A stretch of DNA of 64,000 nt from Bimuria novae-zelandiae CBS 107.79 (GCA_010015655.1 ML976665.1:815134-879133), one strand, 5' to 3'; shown: positions 23,291 to 36,087, counted from the stretch's first letter. The notes: generated from the letters alone by a model not told the origin. Program-made: numbers and translations.

Positions 23291-23732
23291 ATTAAAATAT
23301 ACTATTAATAATAGTATAATGCGGTGTCGCAACAACGTAATAAACTACTTGTCCGTACGCAGGGGCGATACGGCGAAGGGTATTCTACAAGGCCCAACAC
23401 GTGATCACGTGGTTGTCTTATGTAATGTCCGTGCGTAGCTCGCCTCCTGAAATATCGCCACCTTCGTTCGTACAATAGAGAGATAGAGCAATTACACGAA
23501 CCAGTTACCCTCCCCATTACTCTATACGCTGTGCACACCGTACAAACCTCCTACCTTGCTATACTATGCTCACCCCATGTACAGCTAGCTGTAAGAGCCC
23601 TATCAACACTACTAGAATTAAAAAAAGCTTAATTATAGCTTATACTTTACGCTATTAAATAAGACGCGATACTATTATAACAACGCGCTATAACTAGCTA
23701 TAACGTGTTTTAAAATATACTAAGCACACGAT
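23291..23732. other. 5' part of pogo-2 with a GC-richer, unmutated patch
   Basis: Positions 23,318-23,580 have normal composition and include the palindromic CACGTGATCACGTG near 23,399. The patch may be a small insertion starting at TGTCGC (about 23,325), but I found no TSD. From about 23,590 the sequence resembles the N-terminal helix-turn-helix part of a pogo transposase and runs into the Gypsy-2 insertion at 23,732. Confidence 0.45.
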
Positions 23733-23921
23733 TGTTAAGATCCCAAAGAGATAGCTAATCCCTAAGGGGCTAAGGTTGGTTCTCGAGCAGGAGTACTGGT
23801 AGGACGGAAGAGGGTGGTAGTGATAGCTTACGCGTGTCACTGGGGCGTTAGTATTAAAGGTGTGTACAGCATAATTAAATTAACAAGGTTGCTTATTTAG
23901 ATCTAAACGATAGATTAATAA

Positions 23922-24138
23922 TGTCACGGTTTGTAGCGTGATCTATTTCCTATGATCGATAGTAGCCTGCACTAGTCTACTACTGCCTATACTAGTCCGC
24001 ACTAGCAGAACGGCTGCCTACACTCCTTACTGCTGCCTAGATGGCTTAGCAGTCTATATCTTAGCTATCACTCACACACAAATGCAATTAGTGTATTCCT
24101 TAATTCCTTCTATATGCTATTGCCCTCTTCCCCTAATA
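23922..24138 (+). repeat. Left LTR of Copia element
   Basis: 217 bp; same length as the right LTR. Confidence 0.92.
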
Positions 24139-24337
24139 GTTATAAGCCCGGTTACGACCTAGGAGTACACTCGCAATCCTTATCCTTCGTTCACGTATTA
24201 CGTACGCCTTATTAAAGCTTATGATTATATTATTCTTTGTTCACGTACACTACGCACGTCTCTTACGAAGCTTATAATTAATAAACCTTTATTAACGTAC
24301 AGCGCATACGTTTTTCACGAATACTCTTTTAGTCACG

Positions 24338-27300
24338 ATGACTACTAAGTCTAATCTAATAGTGACACGAGTTACTGTTATCCTTGACAAACCGTTAGAC
24401 TGGCATAGCTGGATCTTCATACAAAAAGACTCAGCCAAACGCCATGAGCTCTAGTAATACGTTAACCCTAATTCTCTAAAAGAGAACTTAATAGTATCTA
24501 CAAAGCCTATAGAACCTCTAATTTCTAAATAGAAGACTAGTGCAACAAGTATTAAAGATCTTGTAGTAAAAGAGCAAGTCGACTTCTATTAAAAGTATAA
24601 TTAATAGGAGAAACAGATAACGGTATACGAGAAGAAGTAAAAGGCTCTAGCTAAGTTTAAGTTAGAGATAAGCAAGACTATCGCAAAACGCTATCTATAC
24701 TTAATTAAGAACCTTAACTTAGCATACAACCAACTCGTTGCTCTCAAAAAGCACCTAGCTCCCACTAATAGGAGCCGCCGTCGTGATATTATTAACAAGT
24801 TTAATGCTCTTAAGACAGCGCCAAAGGCAGCGAAGAAGATTAAGTAATAATTAGTAGACTAGATTAATATTACTACTTAAGCAAGAACGTTAAACCTTCT
24901 TAAGGTTAATAGGCAGCGTGCTTAGGAGGAGTTTCTTATAGCCTGTAGGGCATTAGATTAAAAATACGCAACTACTTATCTACGTAATTACTTTAAATAT
25001 AAAGCTGCTAGAACACTTAATTAACTTCCCTCTTTAGAGATATACGTCTTTGAATTTACAAGCTACCTTCGCCGCGTTAAGCCCATATTATCTGGTCTTA
25101 CAACAGCCGCCGCAGAGCTTAAGATCGCAAAGCCTACGCAGAGTAACAACTAGACACGAGCATGCCTATATAGCAAGGAACATTAATTTGTCTAATGCTG
25201 GTACTTAAATAAAAAGGCAAATAATCAACCTACGGATTTTAAAGAGGATCCCGAGATCCGCTAATAGATTAAAAAGAAGTTAAAAAATCCAAGACTTGCT
25301 ACCGCTATAAGGAATACTCTTAAGTAAGCTAAGTAAAAGGATAAGCAGCCTAGCCGCCTCTAAATCAATAGCGGAGAACTACCAGAAGATATACACGCTC
25401 ATGTGGTAGACGTTAGTTACATTACTAGCCTAGAACCAGAGCGATACAATTATAAGGGTAATAAGAATGCCTATCCTTCTAATAATGTTAAACCGCCTAA
25501 TATACTGCCTAAGGTAGTAGCCGATTCAATTAACGCCGACAATAGTCATAAGCCTAGCCAGGACCTTATAGTAATAATTACTAACAAATAGAGTAAAAGC
25601 GACCTACGCAACCGATGGATTCTTAATCTAGAATTAAATACGCATGTTATTAACTTAAAGCTATAGAAAGGCTAGAAGCGTCAGCGTGGAAATCCGAAAG
25701 GCAGAACACTATCTACAGGAAATGGCCAGATACTCATTATAGTATAGGGAGAAGTAGAGCTCGTCGCTCGCACTCCTAAAGGACTATAGATATTAGTCCT
25801 AAGTTATGTCGCATATGTTAAAGGATTCTTAATAAGCGTACTTGGTCTTGCTTGCTGTCGCATAGAGGGCATTTACTTTAATTCTAGTTACGATCTTATA
25901 TATTAGTATAAGACTACGAACGTCATCGCTTAACTAGAGTATATAGGCGGACACTAGTTAATTAACGCCGACCCTACGCGTCGACCTCGTCTCTTAGACC
26001 TATAGTTATTCGGAGTCTCCTACCGTCCCTTATACGCACTAAAGCTAAATTAGACTATTAATTAACGCATAGCCTATCTAATATAAGGTTACTTAAGTAA
26101 GAAGGCAATTAAATGCCTTAATTAGCATGTTAATAGAATTACCCTTACTAGAGAACTAAAGGACTGCTTCTACTAAGCCTATACTAAAGCTAAACTTACT
26201 CAGATCATCTCTCGTCGAACCTTATTAGGTAAGGCAACTCGGCCTTTCTACTAAATAGGGATTAACTTAATCTATATCGTCCTAAGAGATAAGGCCTGCT
26301 AGAATGGAGATTAATACGGATTTCACTCTATCGACAAGTACTTAAAGTGGCACGAGGTTACGACAGTTCCACGCAAGATAAAGCCCTTACTTACTTGCTA
26401 GATACTTTAACTTATCTAGAAAGCTTAGAGACAGTGGAACGCCAATGTTTATATTATTAGGTTAGATAATAAACCTGGATTTGGCGACTTCCTGTCAGAT
26501 ACTCTAGCTAACATAGGTATTCTGTGGGAGCCTGCGCCACCAGAGACTTACTAGCCAAACAGTCTATCTAAGAGAGCAGGAGGTATACTGTTAGTCCATG
26601 CACGAGCTATGCGCCTACATGCAAATCTTTCGAAGTTACTCTCTAATAAACTTTATTAAACAGCGGCATATATTCTTAATCGCACTCCTACCGAAGCTTT
26701 AAGGTGGAAGACGCCCTATGAAGTAGTCTAGGGTCGAAAGCCTATTATATCACACATAAGACCTATTAAATGTCGCGCATATGTTCTCAATCGATCGCTT
26801 ATACGGAAAGAACAAGCAAACAAGCTTGAATCACGAGCACTTATTAGCCACCTTATAGGCTATCGCGGAACTAACATCTTTCGCATCTAGTTACCTACCG
26901 CTAATAAGATCTTTGTTACCCGAGACGTGGTCTTCGAACCTACTTAGTTTTATACTAGGATAGATGGCTATGCCAACGAATTAATTATTACTAAAGTTGT
27001 TAAAGCACTATCGTTTCAAGAACATAAACTAGAGGATATTAATATTAAAGAATTACTTACCGCTCGTCAACGTCGACAGCTATTTAACAAAGCACCCGTA
27101 ACCTCTATAGATAAAGGGTCCCGCGTGGGGGGTGTAGGTTAACAGCGTGATCAGCAAGAACGATTCTCTACGCCTGAGAATGTAGAAGAACAGCAATAAT
27201 TACTTACTCCTAGACCTACCAAACTTAGAAAGACTACTTTAATCAACGAAGCAGACTTCTCTTCTATATATAGCCTACCTAAAGGCTACAGACTATACGG

Positions 27301-29233
27301 TGAAGAAGCTCCACGAGATATTAATCTTAATTTAGATACTAATAATATTATCCCTGGTGGAAGACGTACTTAGACTATAAGATTAAAAGATACCTTTAAC
27401 GCGCATTTATATGCTATCGCGTTAGGAACAGAGTCTGTTAAGGACTATTTATCTACCTTTTCCACGGCACTTATATCCCTATCTACTAGGAGTAATAAGA
27501 TCCTAAGGATCTATTAGAGCCAACTTCCACCACCGCCAAAGAATGTTAGGGAATTTGACCAACATGTCCATGGAAAGCAGTTCCGACAGGCGCTATTAAA
27601 GGAATGGCGCTCTATCCGTAACAAAGGCTGCTTTAAGAAGACAGACAGGACAAAGGCCACTGCTGATGCAGAGGTACTTCCACTTATATAGGTATTTACC
27701 TACAAAATTAATGATAATAGATTTCTATCAAGTTTTAAGGCACGCCTAGTAGTGCGAGGTGATCTAGAGGAGTAACCTAATAACATATACGCTGCGACTC
27801 TGGCAATTCAAAACTTTCGAGCTCTAGTTACAATTGCTAACTACTTTAACCTCGAAATAAAGTAGTACGATGTACCTACTACATTCCTAAACGCAAAACT
27901 TAGCCAAAAGCTATATGCTGAGGTCCCTAATGGCCTTATAGACCTAGAGGATAAACTACTCGAGGTAATGCGAGCTCTCTACGGGCTTAAAGAATTGTCA
28001 CTCCTATAGTATAAGGAACTCCGAAGCTTACTAATTAAATTTAGCCTTAATCTAGTTAAAGGCTTTCCTTACCTTTATACTAATTAATTAGTCATTCTCT
28101 TCGTCTATGTTGACGATATTGTTATGGCCTATTACTAGTTAAATGAGACGGAGCACCGCAAGATTGTCACAAATCTAATTAATCTCTACGACCTTAAAGA
28201 GATAGGAGATCTCACCTGGTTCCTAGGCATACGCGTTGTACGTGACAAAGCTAAGCAAAAGACCTGGCTAGTTTAGGATACCTTTATTAATAAGGTATGC
28301 TCTTGCTTTGGTATTAACGCTGTAGGCAAGGTCCCAGAAATTCTACTTATAAAAAACTAGTTACCTTAATTAGAAGAGGAGCTAGACAAAGCTTAAATAT
28401 AGATATACTAGTAACTTACGGGTTCACTCGCCTACATAGTGGTATAGGGACGTCCTAATGTTGCCCGAGCCCATGTGGTATATGCCTGCCACCTTACTAA
28501 TCCGGGACAGTCTTACATTGCGAAGATTCGTCAGACCTAGCGATATCTACTTGGAACAAAGACCTGGGCACTCCAAGCCTCTGCTTCTACCTTAGCACCT
28601 AACCTCGCTAAGTATATCACGGATAAACTAGACTATTGTAATCCTCTATTCTTTAGAGCCTCCGACGCATCGTTTGCAGATAAACCTAATACCCGCTAAA
28701 GCTCTTAGGGGTATGCATTTAAGCTAGCTAGAATGACTGTTAATTGGAAGGTTACTGTTCAACGTACAGTGACCAAGTCTACCACTAAAGCTGAGCTCCT
28801 ATCCCTCTCGCTTGCCGGTTCTTAGATACAGGAATGGATGCGCTTCTTTCAGGGTATCTCATTTAATACAGACTGTATGCCCACTATCTACTGTGACAAT
28901 CAGCAGACTGTCAGCATTATTACTAAGGAACAAGACCGGCTTCACACCAAGATAAAACATGTTAACGTACACTAACTCTGGGTTCGACAGGAGGTCTCTG
29001 CCCATCGACTTAATATTAAATAGATCCTAACTAACAAGATGCCTGCTAACGGACTTACTAAGGTTCTGCCTCGATAGAAGTTTATTAAGTTTCGTAGACA
29101 GCTTAGTCTTGTCGATATTAAGTCTCGTCTCCTTAAGCAAAAGGGCTTGGACATTCCTGACCTTAATATCCTCTATCCAAACCGCGGATAGTCAGCTACT
29201 CTCTCTCCTTATAGAGATATTGTTCGATCATAG
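24338..29233 (+). pseudogene. Copia Gag-Pol polyprotein (RIP-disabled)
   Basis: Starts at ATG 24,338 (MTTKSNLIVTRVTVILDKP, then DWHSWIFIQKDSAKRHEL), a Copia-type Gag N-terminus. A zinc-knuckle remnant (CLYSKEH..C) lies near 25,165-25,200, and integrase sequence follows in the middle. RT shows TFLNAKLSQKLYAEVPNGL near 27,880, the RALYGLK box near 27,975 and an intact LFVYVDDIVMA active site near 28,098-28,130. RNase H: KSTTKAELLSLSLAGS near 28,775, then MPANGLTKVLPR near 29,040. The order Gag-IN-RT-RH is Copia-specific. The frame is largely free of indels but has many TAG and TAA codons where Gln or Trp is expected. Confidence 0.87.
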
Positions 29234-29243
29234 CTGGGGGGTG

Positions 29244-29460
29244 TGTCACGGTTTGTAGCGTGATCTATTTCCTATGATCGATGGTAGCCTGCACTAGTCT
29301 GCTACTACCTATACTAGTCCGCACTAGCAGAACGGCTGCCTACACTCCTTACTGCTGCCTAGATGGCTTAGCAGTCTATATCTTAGCTATCACTCACACA
29401 CAAATGCAATTAGTATATTCCTTAATTCCTTCCATGTGCTATTGCCCTCTTCCCCTAATA
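29244..29460 (+). repeat. Right LTR of Copia element
   Basis: 217 bp; preceded by a G-rich purine tract and followed by the TSD AATAA. Confidence 0.92.
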
Positions 29461-29864
29461 AATAAACAGGTTAAACACGAATGCCTTAAGGGTATTCGTG
29501 TGGGTTTATATATAAGAGGGGTAAACCTTACCGTCTATCTCTCTTTCTACCGTCCCTAGATTCCGATGGATGGTCGCGCCGTCCGTGGATGGTACACCTT
29601 CCACAATCTTGGCAGGATGGTATGTCTTGGCTGGATGGTACATTACGTGACCTTGGTTACGCGACCCCGCCGAGTGTCACTTCCACTAAGGCCTGTTAGT
29701 CCTCCGCGTTTTATACATGTTTAGATCCTAACATCACCTCCCCTCTTTTAGATAGCGTCCTTGGTATCCTCGTTCCGCGCCCCCTAGCTGCAGATACAGT
29801 CGTCGCATATAAATACTCGCGTGAGTCGCTGTTTTCGTGTTCTAGTCTTAATGCCTTCCTGACC

Positions 29865-30440
29865 ATGCCTAAGGATCCTAAGCCCCGTAAAGCGCGCGCG
29901 CCTCGCAAGAAGACTTCGACCTAAGAGCGACGTAATTGTATTCGCCGTGTTAAAGAGAGTAGTAGGGAGATGCCTTTTCGTTGCGGTCGCTGCGAAAAGC
30001 TAAACATTCGTTGTTTTGTGGATACTGCATCTAGTCGTTGTGCTGGTTGTATTACTGCAAGGAGCGAATGCGAATTGTTTGTTCCTAAAGAGGAGTAGGA
30101 GAAGGTAGAGGATAAGAAACGTGAAAAACGATTAGCGTTAGCTCGCGCTAAGGAAAAAGTGTTACGCGGTTAATAAGAACTTACTTGCTATAAGCGTAAG
30201 TTATTAGAGATTAAAAGTTATAAGAGGTTATTCGCGCGTTAAGATAGGAAGTTACTAAACGCCTAGGATAAGGTATAAGAGACGGAGAGCTTAAGTACGG
30301 ATGCTCCGTTCTAAAACAATTTCTTCGCTGATCCAGGCTGGTCACAGGCTAATAATCCCTTTCCTGATCTATTAATAGATCTTCTTTTTAACGAATTTTT
30401 GTCAGGTTCTCCTCTAATCGTTCCTAATTCCTTCTTATAG
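29865..30440 (+). pseudogene. Antisense accessory ORF of Gypsy-2 with a Zn2Cys6-like cysteine cluster
   Basis: A single plus-strand frame of 191 codons from ATG 29,865 to TAG 30,440, opposite to Gypsy-2 gag-pol and between the end of pol and the 3' LTR. It contains no indels, only in-frame stops of the Gln/Trp type. The start is basic (MPKDPKPRKARAPRKK). A cluster with spacing C-x2-C-x6-C-x8-C-x2-C-x6-C spans about 29,980-30,080. An acidic/basic coiled-coil-like stretch (KKREKRLALARAKEK) and a tail reading FFADPGWSQANNPF follow. The cysteine spacing fits the fungal Zn(II)2Cys6 binuclear cluster. I recall similar short proteins scattered through fungal annotations, but cannot confirm a named family. 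Confidence 0.7.
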
Positions 30441-30499
30441 TCTAACGATAGTATTGTGCTAATAATTAGTAATAGTTTCTAAGGTTTACTTCTAGTTCC

Positions 30500-33400
30500 T
30501 ATGTATTTTCTAAGTGTGGGTATCCTTTCCACTTAATTAGATATATTCGTGGCTAATTCGTGTGTCGTAGTATCTTCTTAACTTCGAATTTGGTTTCTTC
30601 CTCTGGCTAGTAATAGAAGGTTATTTTAACTAGTGTTTTAGGGTCTGCGGGTTCGAGTTAGTCTATATAGAATACCGGGTGTATCTTTGCGTCTGGCGGT
30701 AGTTCCAATTAGTAGTTAACTGGTGATATTTGTTTGATAATAAAAAATGGCCTGACTTTAATATAATCCAGTTTCTTATGCTTTTTCTTCTGGGTTTGAA
30801 GATTTTTCGTAAGCAGATATGCTTTATCCCCCTTCTTTAGCTAAGGTGCCGTTTTTCTTTTTTTTTAGTTTGTGTAGGAAATACTTTGCTATTAAGCTTT
30901 CTCGAGGTTTTCTCGGAGTTGTGCATGTGTTTTCTTTATGGTTTCTGCTATGTTTATTACTTCTTCTGTCTTAATTATTGTAGGAAGTGTTTAATTAAAG
31001 AGATGTGGATGTCTTCCGTGGTTCGCATAAAATGGTGTAAATCCTGTTACTGCTAATATCTTATTATTATATGCCAACTATGCCATAGGTAATAAGGAAA
31101 TCTAGTTATTCTTCTGGTTATTGCAGTAGATGCGTAGGTACGTTTCGATTGTCTAATTCGTACGTTCTGTTTATCCGTCAGTTTATGGGTAATAAGCTGT
31201 CGATAGCTTTTGTTTTATTCCAATAAGTGCCATGATTATTGTCCAGTAGTTTAAGGTAAAGAGCTTGTCTCTATCGCTGATAATTGTCTTGGGAATGCCA
31301 TAATGTCGTATAAGTTAGTCCAGGATAAGGAATGCTAGTTCCGTTGCTATTATTGTCTTTTTACATGGTAGTAGTTCCACATACTTAGTAAATCTATATA
31401 CAATTACTAGTATTGCGTCGTAGCTTACTCCGTTTATAGGGTCTTTTGACTTTGGCAATCCTGTGATAAAGTCCATTGCGATGTCTTCCTATGGTGCTAT
31501 GGGTATCTGGATGGCTTGCATCTCTCCGTACTTAAAATATGTTGCGTGTTTATTACGCTGGCATTCTGCGTATTTGCGTATGTAGGTTGCTACTACTTCT
31601 TTAATTCCTTTAAAGCTATAGTTTCTCTGGATTAGTTCTATTATCTTTTTAATTCCGGGGTGTCCGTATACAGGGTCGTCGTAGTATTATCGTATAACCT
31701 CTATCTATTGTTCCTTGAGTACTTCTCGTGTAAGTACAAGGAGTTGATTAAGTTCTACCGTAGATTCTAAAGAACCGTCAGGATTTTGTTTTAGTATTAC
31801 GGAGTAGGTTTTAACTTTTTCTTTATTATTATTTATTCTACTAAGAGCATCTGCTCGTCCGTTTTCCTTACCTAGGGTATATATAATTTTAAATTTATAT
31901 TATCCCAGCGTTTCTAACTATCTTACTTGTTGTTAGGTTAGTTCTTTCGTGGTTGTAAAGCGTGTGAGGTTCTTATAGTCTATAAAGATTGTAAGTTCTA
32001 AGCAACTGTGTGCGTAGATCCTCTAGTGTTTAATAGCTTTTACTATTACGAGTAGTTCTTTATCGTGTACTTCGTATTGTAATTCTTCTAGTGTAAACTT
32101 GTGTGCGTAGTATATAACTAGGTGCTATTTACTATTCTTTTCTTGCTTCGCGCATGCTCTAACCGCTAGATCGCTTGCATCTATTTTAATACGTAACAGT
32201 TTATTATCCTAAAAGTGTATAAGGACTAGTGGCGTAATGCATGCTTCTTATAGTATTTAGAATACTTATTCGCATTCTTTTGTCTAATTAAAAGGTTTGT
32301 CTTTCTTTATAAGGTTCGTGAGTGGTAGTGTGATCCTAGAGTAGTCTGTGATAAATTATCTATTAAATCCTATAAATCTAAGGAAGGCTTGTACTTCCTT
32401 AAGGTTAGTAGGTAATTTCTACTTTTTTACTTCCTTAATCTTTAAAGGGCTTACTTACATACCTTCGGTATTAATAACATGTCCTAGAAACTCTAATTCT
32501 GTGACATGGAATCTGCATTTCTTAAGTTTTAATTATAGATTGGCGCTGTCTAGCGCTCGTAGTACTATTTATACGTGTTATACATAATCCTTCTCTTGTT
32601 TAGAGAATACCAGAATGTTGTCGAGGTAGATAACTATAAATATGTTAAGGTAGTTCCTTAGTACGTTATTAATTATTACTTAGAACGTTGCTGGTGCGTT
32701 CGTGAGTCCAAAAGGCATAACTTAGTACTCGAATAGTCTATATCTGGTTCGAAAAGCTATCTTCCACTCGTCACCTGCCGCTATTTATATAAGGTGGTAT
32801 CCGTCTCGTAGGTCGAATTATGTGAATATCTTGGCTCGTCCTAGCCTGTCTCGAGACTCTTGTATATTTAGTAGTGGGTATCTATTTTTAATCGTTATAT
32901 TATTCAGCCTTCTATAGTCGATGCATGGACGTTATATTCTATCCTTTTTTATAATAAATATTAAGGGTAATGCTGCTGGCAATTCTAACTTACGTATTTA
33001 TTACCTTTTAAAGGGCTTTCTTTAGGAATTCGCGTGTCTATTAGAGTTCCTTTGCGCTCTGTCTATATAGTAGTCTAAAGGGTAGCGTTTTTCCTTCTTC
33101 AAGAATAATGTAATAGTCTTAGTGTGTATGCTTAGGAAGGGCATTTGCTCCTTTCTCTTCCCAAAACAAATAACTCTATTCTTTATATTTATTAGGGATA
33201 TTAAGAGGTGTGCTGTTCTCTTCGTGCTTACGCTTTATAACCTAGTAGTTCCTGCTAGCGTTTACTAAGTTAGTTTCGTGTTTATTAACTTCTAATTGCA
33301 AGACTATGTTATTAATAGCTCTCTTATCTACTATTATACTCTATTAATACGTAGGCTTTGCTTACAATGCACAATTGCAGCGCTTAAAGGATAGCTCTTT

Positions 33401-35628
33401 CTTTTTTTAGTTAATTATAGGGTTGTGCTTCCTTAACTAGGGTAATTTTAAAATTACGTCGTGATTGGCTTCCTTAATAATGTTAAGGGTAATTAATTCC
33501 TAGTGTCCATGGATCGTAAGGGTAGTTTCGACCTCGTATTCAATTGTTGCTTTGCCGGGCATTAGTTGTCCATTCGCGACATAGATAGTATAGGGTATAG
33601 CCTTCTTGCGCTTATAGAGTCCTGCTCTATTAAGTGCTTTCCTTAACACATAACTTTCCTGTGCTCCTAAGTCTAACATGGCTTTTATCCATATTTCTTT
33701 AAGCTATACTAGTAGCTTAATTAATGCCTAACTATTTATAGCATTTAGTTCTCTGAAGGCGTTTTCCCGCCTGAGCCTAGGTCTAAAAAAGATATCTTTT
33801 CTATAGGTGGCTTTGTAGGCTTAAGGTGTCCTTCCTTCTTCTTCTCCTAAGGCTACTGCTAGGCCTCTTCTAGGAGAGCTTTACCGTCTTCTTCCTTCGT
33901 TACTGTTTTAATCCTAAGGGTCGTAGTCCCTTTTAGTATGCGATTAAACCTATACTTTCCTTTTTGCTCTTTGTGTTCCTTGTAGTCAAGGTGTAAGCAT
34001 ATTTATTATTTATTAGGTGCGCATTTTCCGTTAACTAGTAGTAATATTACTTAGTTTAGCGCTTAGTTAAGGTGTAGAAAGTATCGCGTTTCGCGCTTGT
34101 CCTAGAGGTAAACGTTATAATAGGCGATAGGGTAGTTAAACCACTCCTATCTATATCGTTAGTATATTCGGGGAAAGTAGCTGTATTCCTTAGCTTGGTA
34201 ATAAATAGTATATTAATCTTCTCTATAGAGGGTCTATTGTATAGTCTCATACGTAGGATTGTGGTGGTCCAGGTCGTACTGTGGTTCGTAGTTTAGGCTT
34301 TTGTTTAGGTACTTCTTCTTGGGGTCTTCGTGGGCGTAGCGGTGGTCCGCCATTTCTTGTGCTGCTTTACTGACTAGGTTAGGTTAGTAAGCATGAAAAA
34401 ATGCTTCTACGTAGTCTTATCGTTCTACTGCTGTAAACCCGAAGTCTCCTTCCCTTGGTTAGTGTTTTTCCAAGAAGTCGAAAACGTTTATTATCTTGCT
34501 AGTAACTAGTTTGTTCTAGCTAGGGTGAGGCGTAGGAGGTCAAGGTATTGGTTCCTTCTCCTTTCCTTTTTCGTCCGAACTTACGTGTGCATCCTTATAG
34601 AGTCGTAAGTTAGGTAATTCTAATCGCTCTAATTCTTCGTCGTGGATGTTAATCTGTTTAATGGCGTCTATTACCTGCCATTCTTCGTCGGTGGTTTCTT
34701 TTTTATTAATAGTTAGTATGTTTAGCTGCCTGATAATTTTGTTCTTAGATCTGCAGTTCCTGGCTATGTGGCCTAGTTTGCCACATATAAAGCATTTACG
34801 CGTCTCGGTCCCCTATCGTCGGGTTCCATCTAAGATACGTTAGTTAGGCTTTCAAAAGCCTATAGCCTTTCCTGTTCCCTTTTCTAGGTTATTAAACTAG
34901 ATATCTTTTATAGGTTGGGGTCCGTAGTGGTTGCGTTGCTGGCGACAAGGTGCTTTTAATGGCGCCCTGTAAACTACAGGTGCCTATCGTTCGAAACTAG
35001 CATTCCTCGGGTTCCTACGGAACTCTTCTTGTAAAGCGAACCACTCCCTATTAATGCGGATAGTCTCTTCGTACAGTTCTTCTAAGGTCTCTATCTTTAT
35101 ACTACTACGCAGGAGTTCTTCGCGCATATTACGTTTAAGGCCTTATTTATATATTATCTTAAGAGATTTATCCTCCTAGTTAAGTTGCACTGCGTACTTA
35201 CGGAACTCGATCGTGTATTTGGCTGCGGATTGGTGTTGGCGAACTATTTAGATTACTTGTCTAGCAATAGCTGTTTTATTAGTAATTCTAAATATTTATT
35301 AAAGGTATATTTTAAAGTTATTATAGTCTTTAATAATGTTAATTGCATCGGCATGCTTGTTAATATACTCCTTATTTTTGTTGTCGTGGTCCATGTCTAA
35401 GTACTTAACTAAGTAAGGATAGATTTATTCTTTAGCGCTTTCTCGCATATAGGTCGCAGCGAAGATAACCTTCTTTTTATCTTTAAGATCTTAGTTCTAG
35501 TCGAAGAAATAGAGGTCTAGCTATAAGAGCTATGTATCGAGGAGGGTACGATTGCTGTTATATAAGTCGGGTTTATGTGCCTTGTTCTTGCCATCCCCTA
35601 TAGGGGTGACATGGTTGTCCGAAGCCAT
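30500..35628 (-). pseudogene. Gypsy-2 Gag-Pol (RIP-disabled)
   Basis: Minus strand. Gag starts at ATG 35,628 (MASDNHVTPIGDGKNKAHKP). A CCHC zinc knuckle CFICGKLGHIARNC lies near 34,745-34,790. Protease: AMLDLGAQES near 33,665-33,690, with DLG in place of DSG. RT active site: IYLDNILVFS near 32,605-32,640 (D-to-N). RNase H: YEVHDKELLVIVK near 32,045-32,090. Integrase core: [13 protein letters not shown] near 31,440-31,475, then [13 protein letters not shown] and IISDRDKLF further left. No chromodomain was seen, unlike Gypsy-1. Ends are approximate; many stops are RIP-type. Confidence 0.85.
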
Positions 35629-35891
35629 GGAAGAGGTAGGGGTCTTATTAGTATTTATATTAAGGGTGTTTAAGATGTTAAGATCCTAAAGAGATAGCTA
35701 ATCCCTAAGGGGCTAAGGTTAGTTCTCGGGCAGGAGTACTAGTAGAACGAAAGAGGGTAGTAGTAATAGCTTACGCGTGTTACTAGGGCGTTGGTATTAA
35801 AGGTGTGTATAGCATAATTAAATCAACAAGGTTGCTTATTTAGATCCAAACGATAAATTAATAAACAGGTTAAACACAAATGCCTTAAGGG

Positions 35892-36087
35892 TGTGAGGTT
35901 TGATGTTTGCCACTGAGCTGATGGCTTGTTTTCCTTTTGTTTGTTTTTGATGTTTGCCACTGAGCTGATGGCTTATTTTCCTTTTGTTTGCTGTTTGCCA
36001 GTTATCTAGGATGTTTACGCCTGGGTATATAGGAGATAGCTTACCTCTAGTGGCAGAGGGGGATATACATGAGTTATTTGGTTCACA
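35892..36087. mobile_element. 196-bp solo LTR (TRIM-like) inside the Gypsy-2 LTR
   Basis: Starts TGTGA and ends TCACA, flanked by the TSD AAGGG (35,887-35,891 and 36,088-36,092). The uninterrupted site is visible in the other Gypsy-2 LTR (CTTAAGGGTATTCG near 29,485). It is not RIP-mutated. It contains a 47-bp tandem duplication. Confidence 0.87.
35901..35995 (+). repeat. Two-copy tandem repeat, unit 47 bp
   Basis: Two nearly identical units starting TGATGTTTGCCACTGAGC at 35,901 and 35,948, inside the small solo LTR. One visible difference is GCTTG versus GCTTA. Confidence 0.88.

Larger units (their letters stand above)
23922..29460 (+). mobile_element. Copia retrotransposon, full length, inside the Gypsy-2 LTR
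   Basis: A 5,539-bp element with two 217-bp LTRs (23,922-24,138 and 29,244-29,460), flanked by the TSD AATAA (23,917-23,921 and 29,461-29,465). The LTRs start TGTCACGG and end CTAATA (ancestrally probably CTAACA). A primer-site-like TTATAAGCCCGG follows the left LTR, and the purine tract CTGGGGGG precedes the right LTR. The two LTRs differ at six positions, all RIP-type transitions. Confidence 0.93.
23733..29733 (-). repeat. Left (3') LTR of Gypsy-2, split by Copia (23,733-23,921 and 29,461-29,733)
   Basis: The two pieces join at the Copia TSD AATAA to give 457 bp, the same length as the right LTR without its insertion. The second piece includes GTAAACCTTAC and the GGATGGTAC repeats. Confidence 0.9.

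Noticed and set aside
25403..25591. 62-codon plus-strand frame starting MVDVSYITS
   Set aside because: Part of the Copia polyprotein between two RIP stops, not a separate gene.
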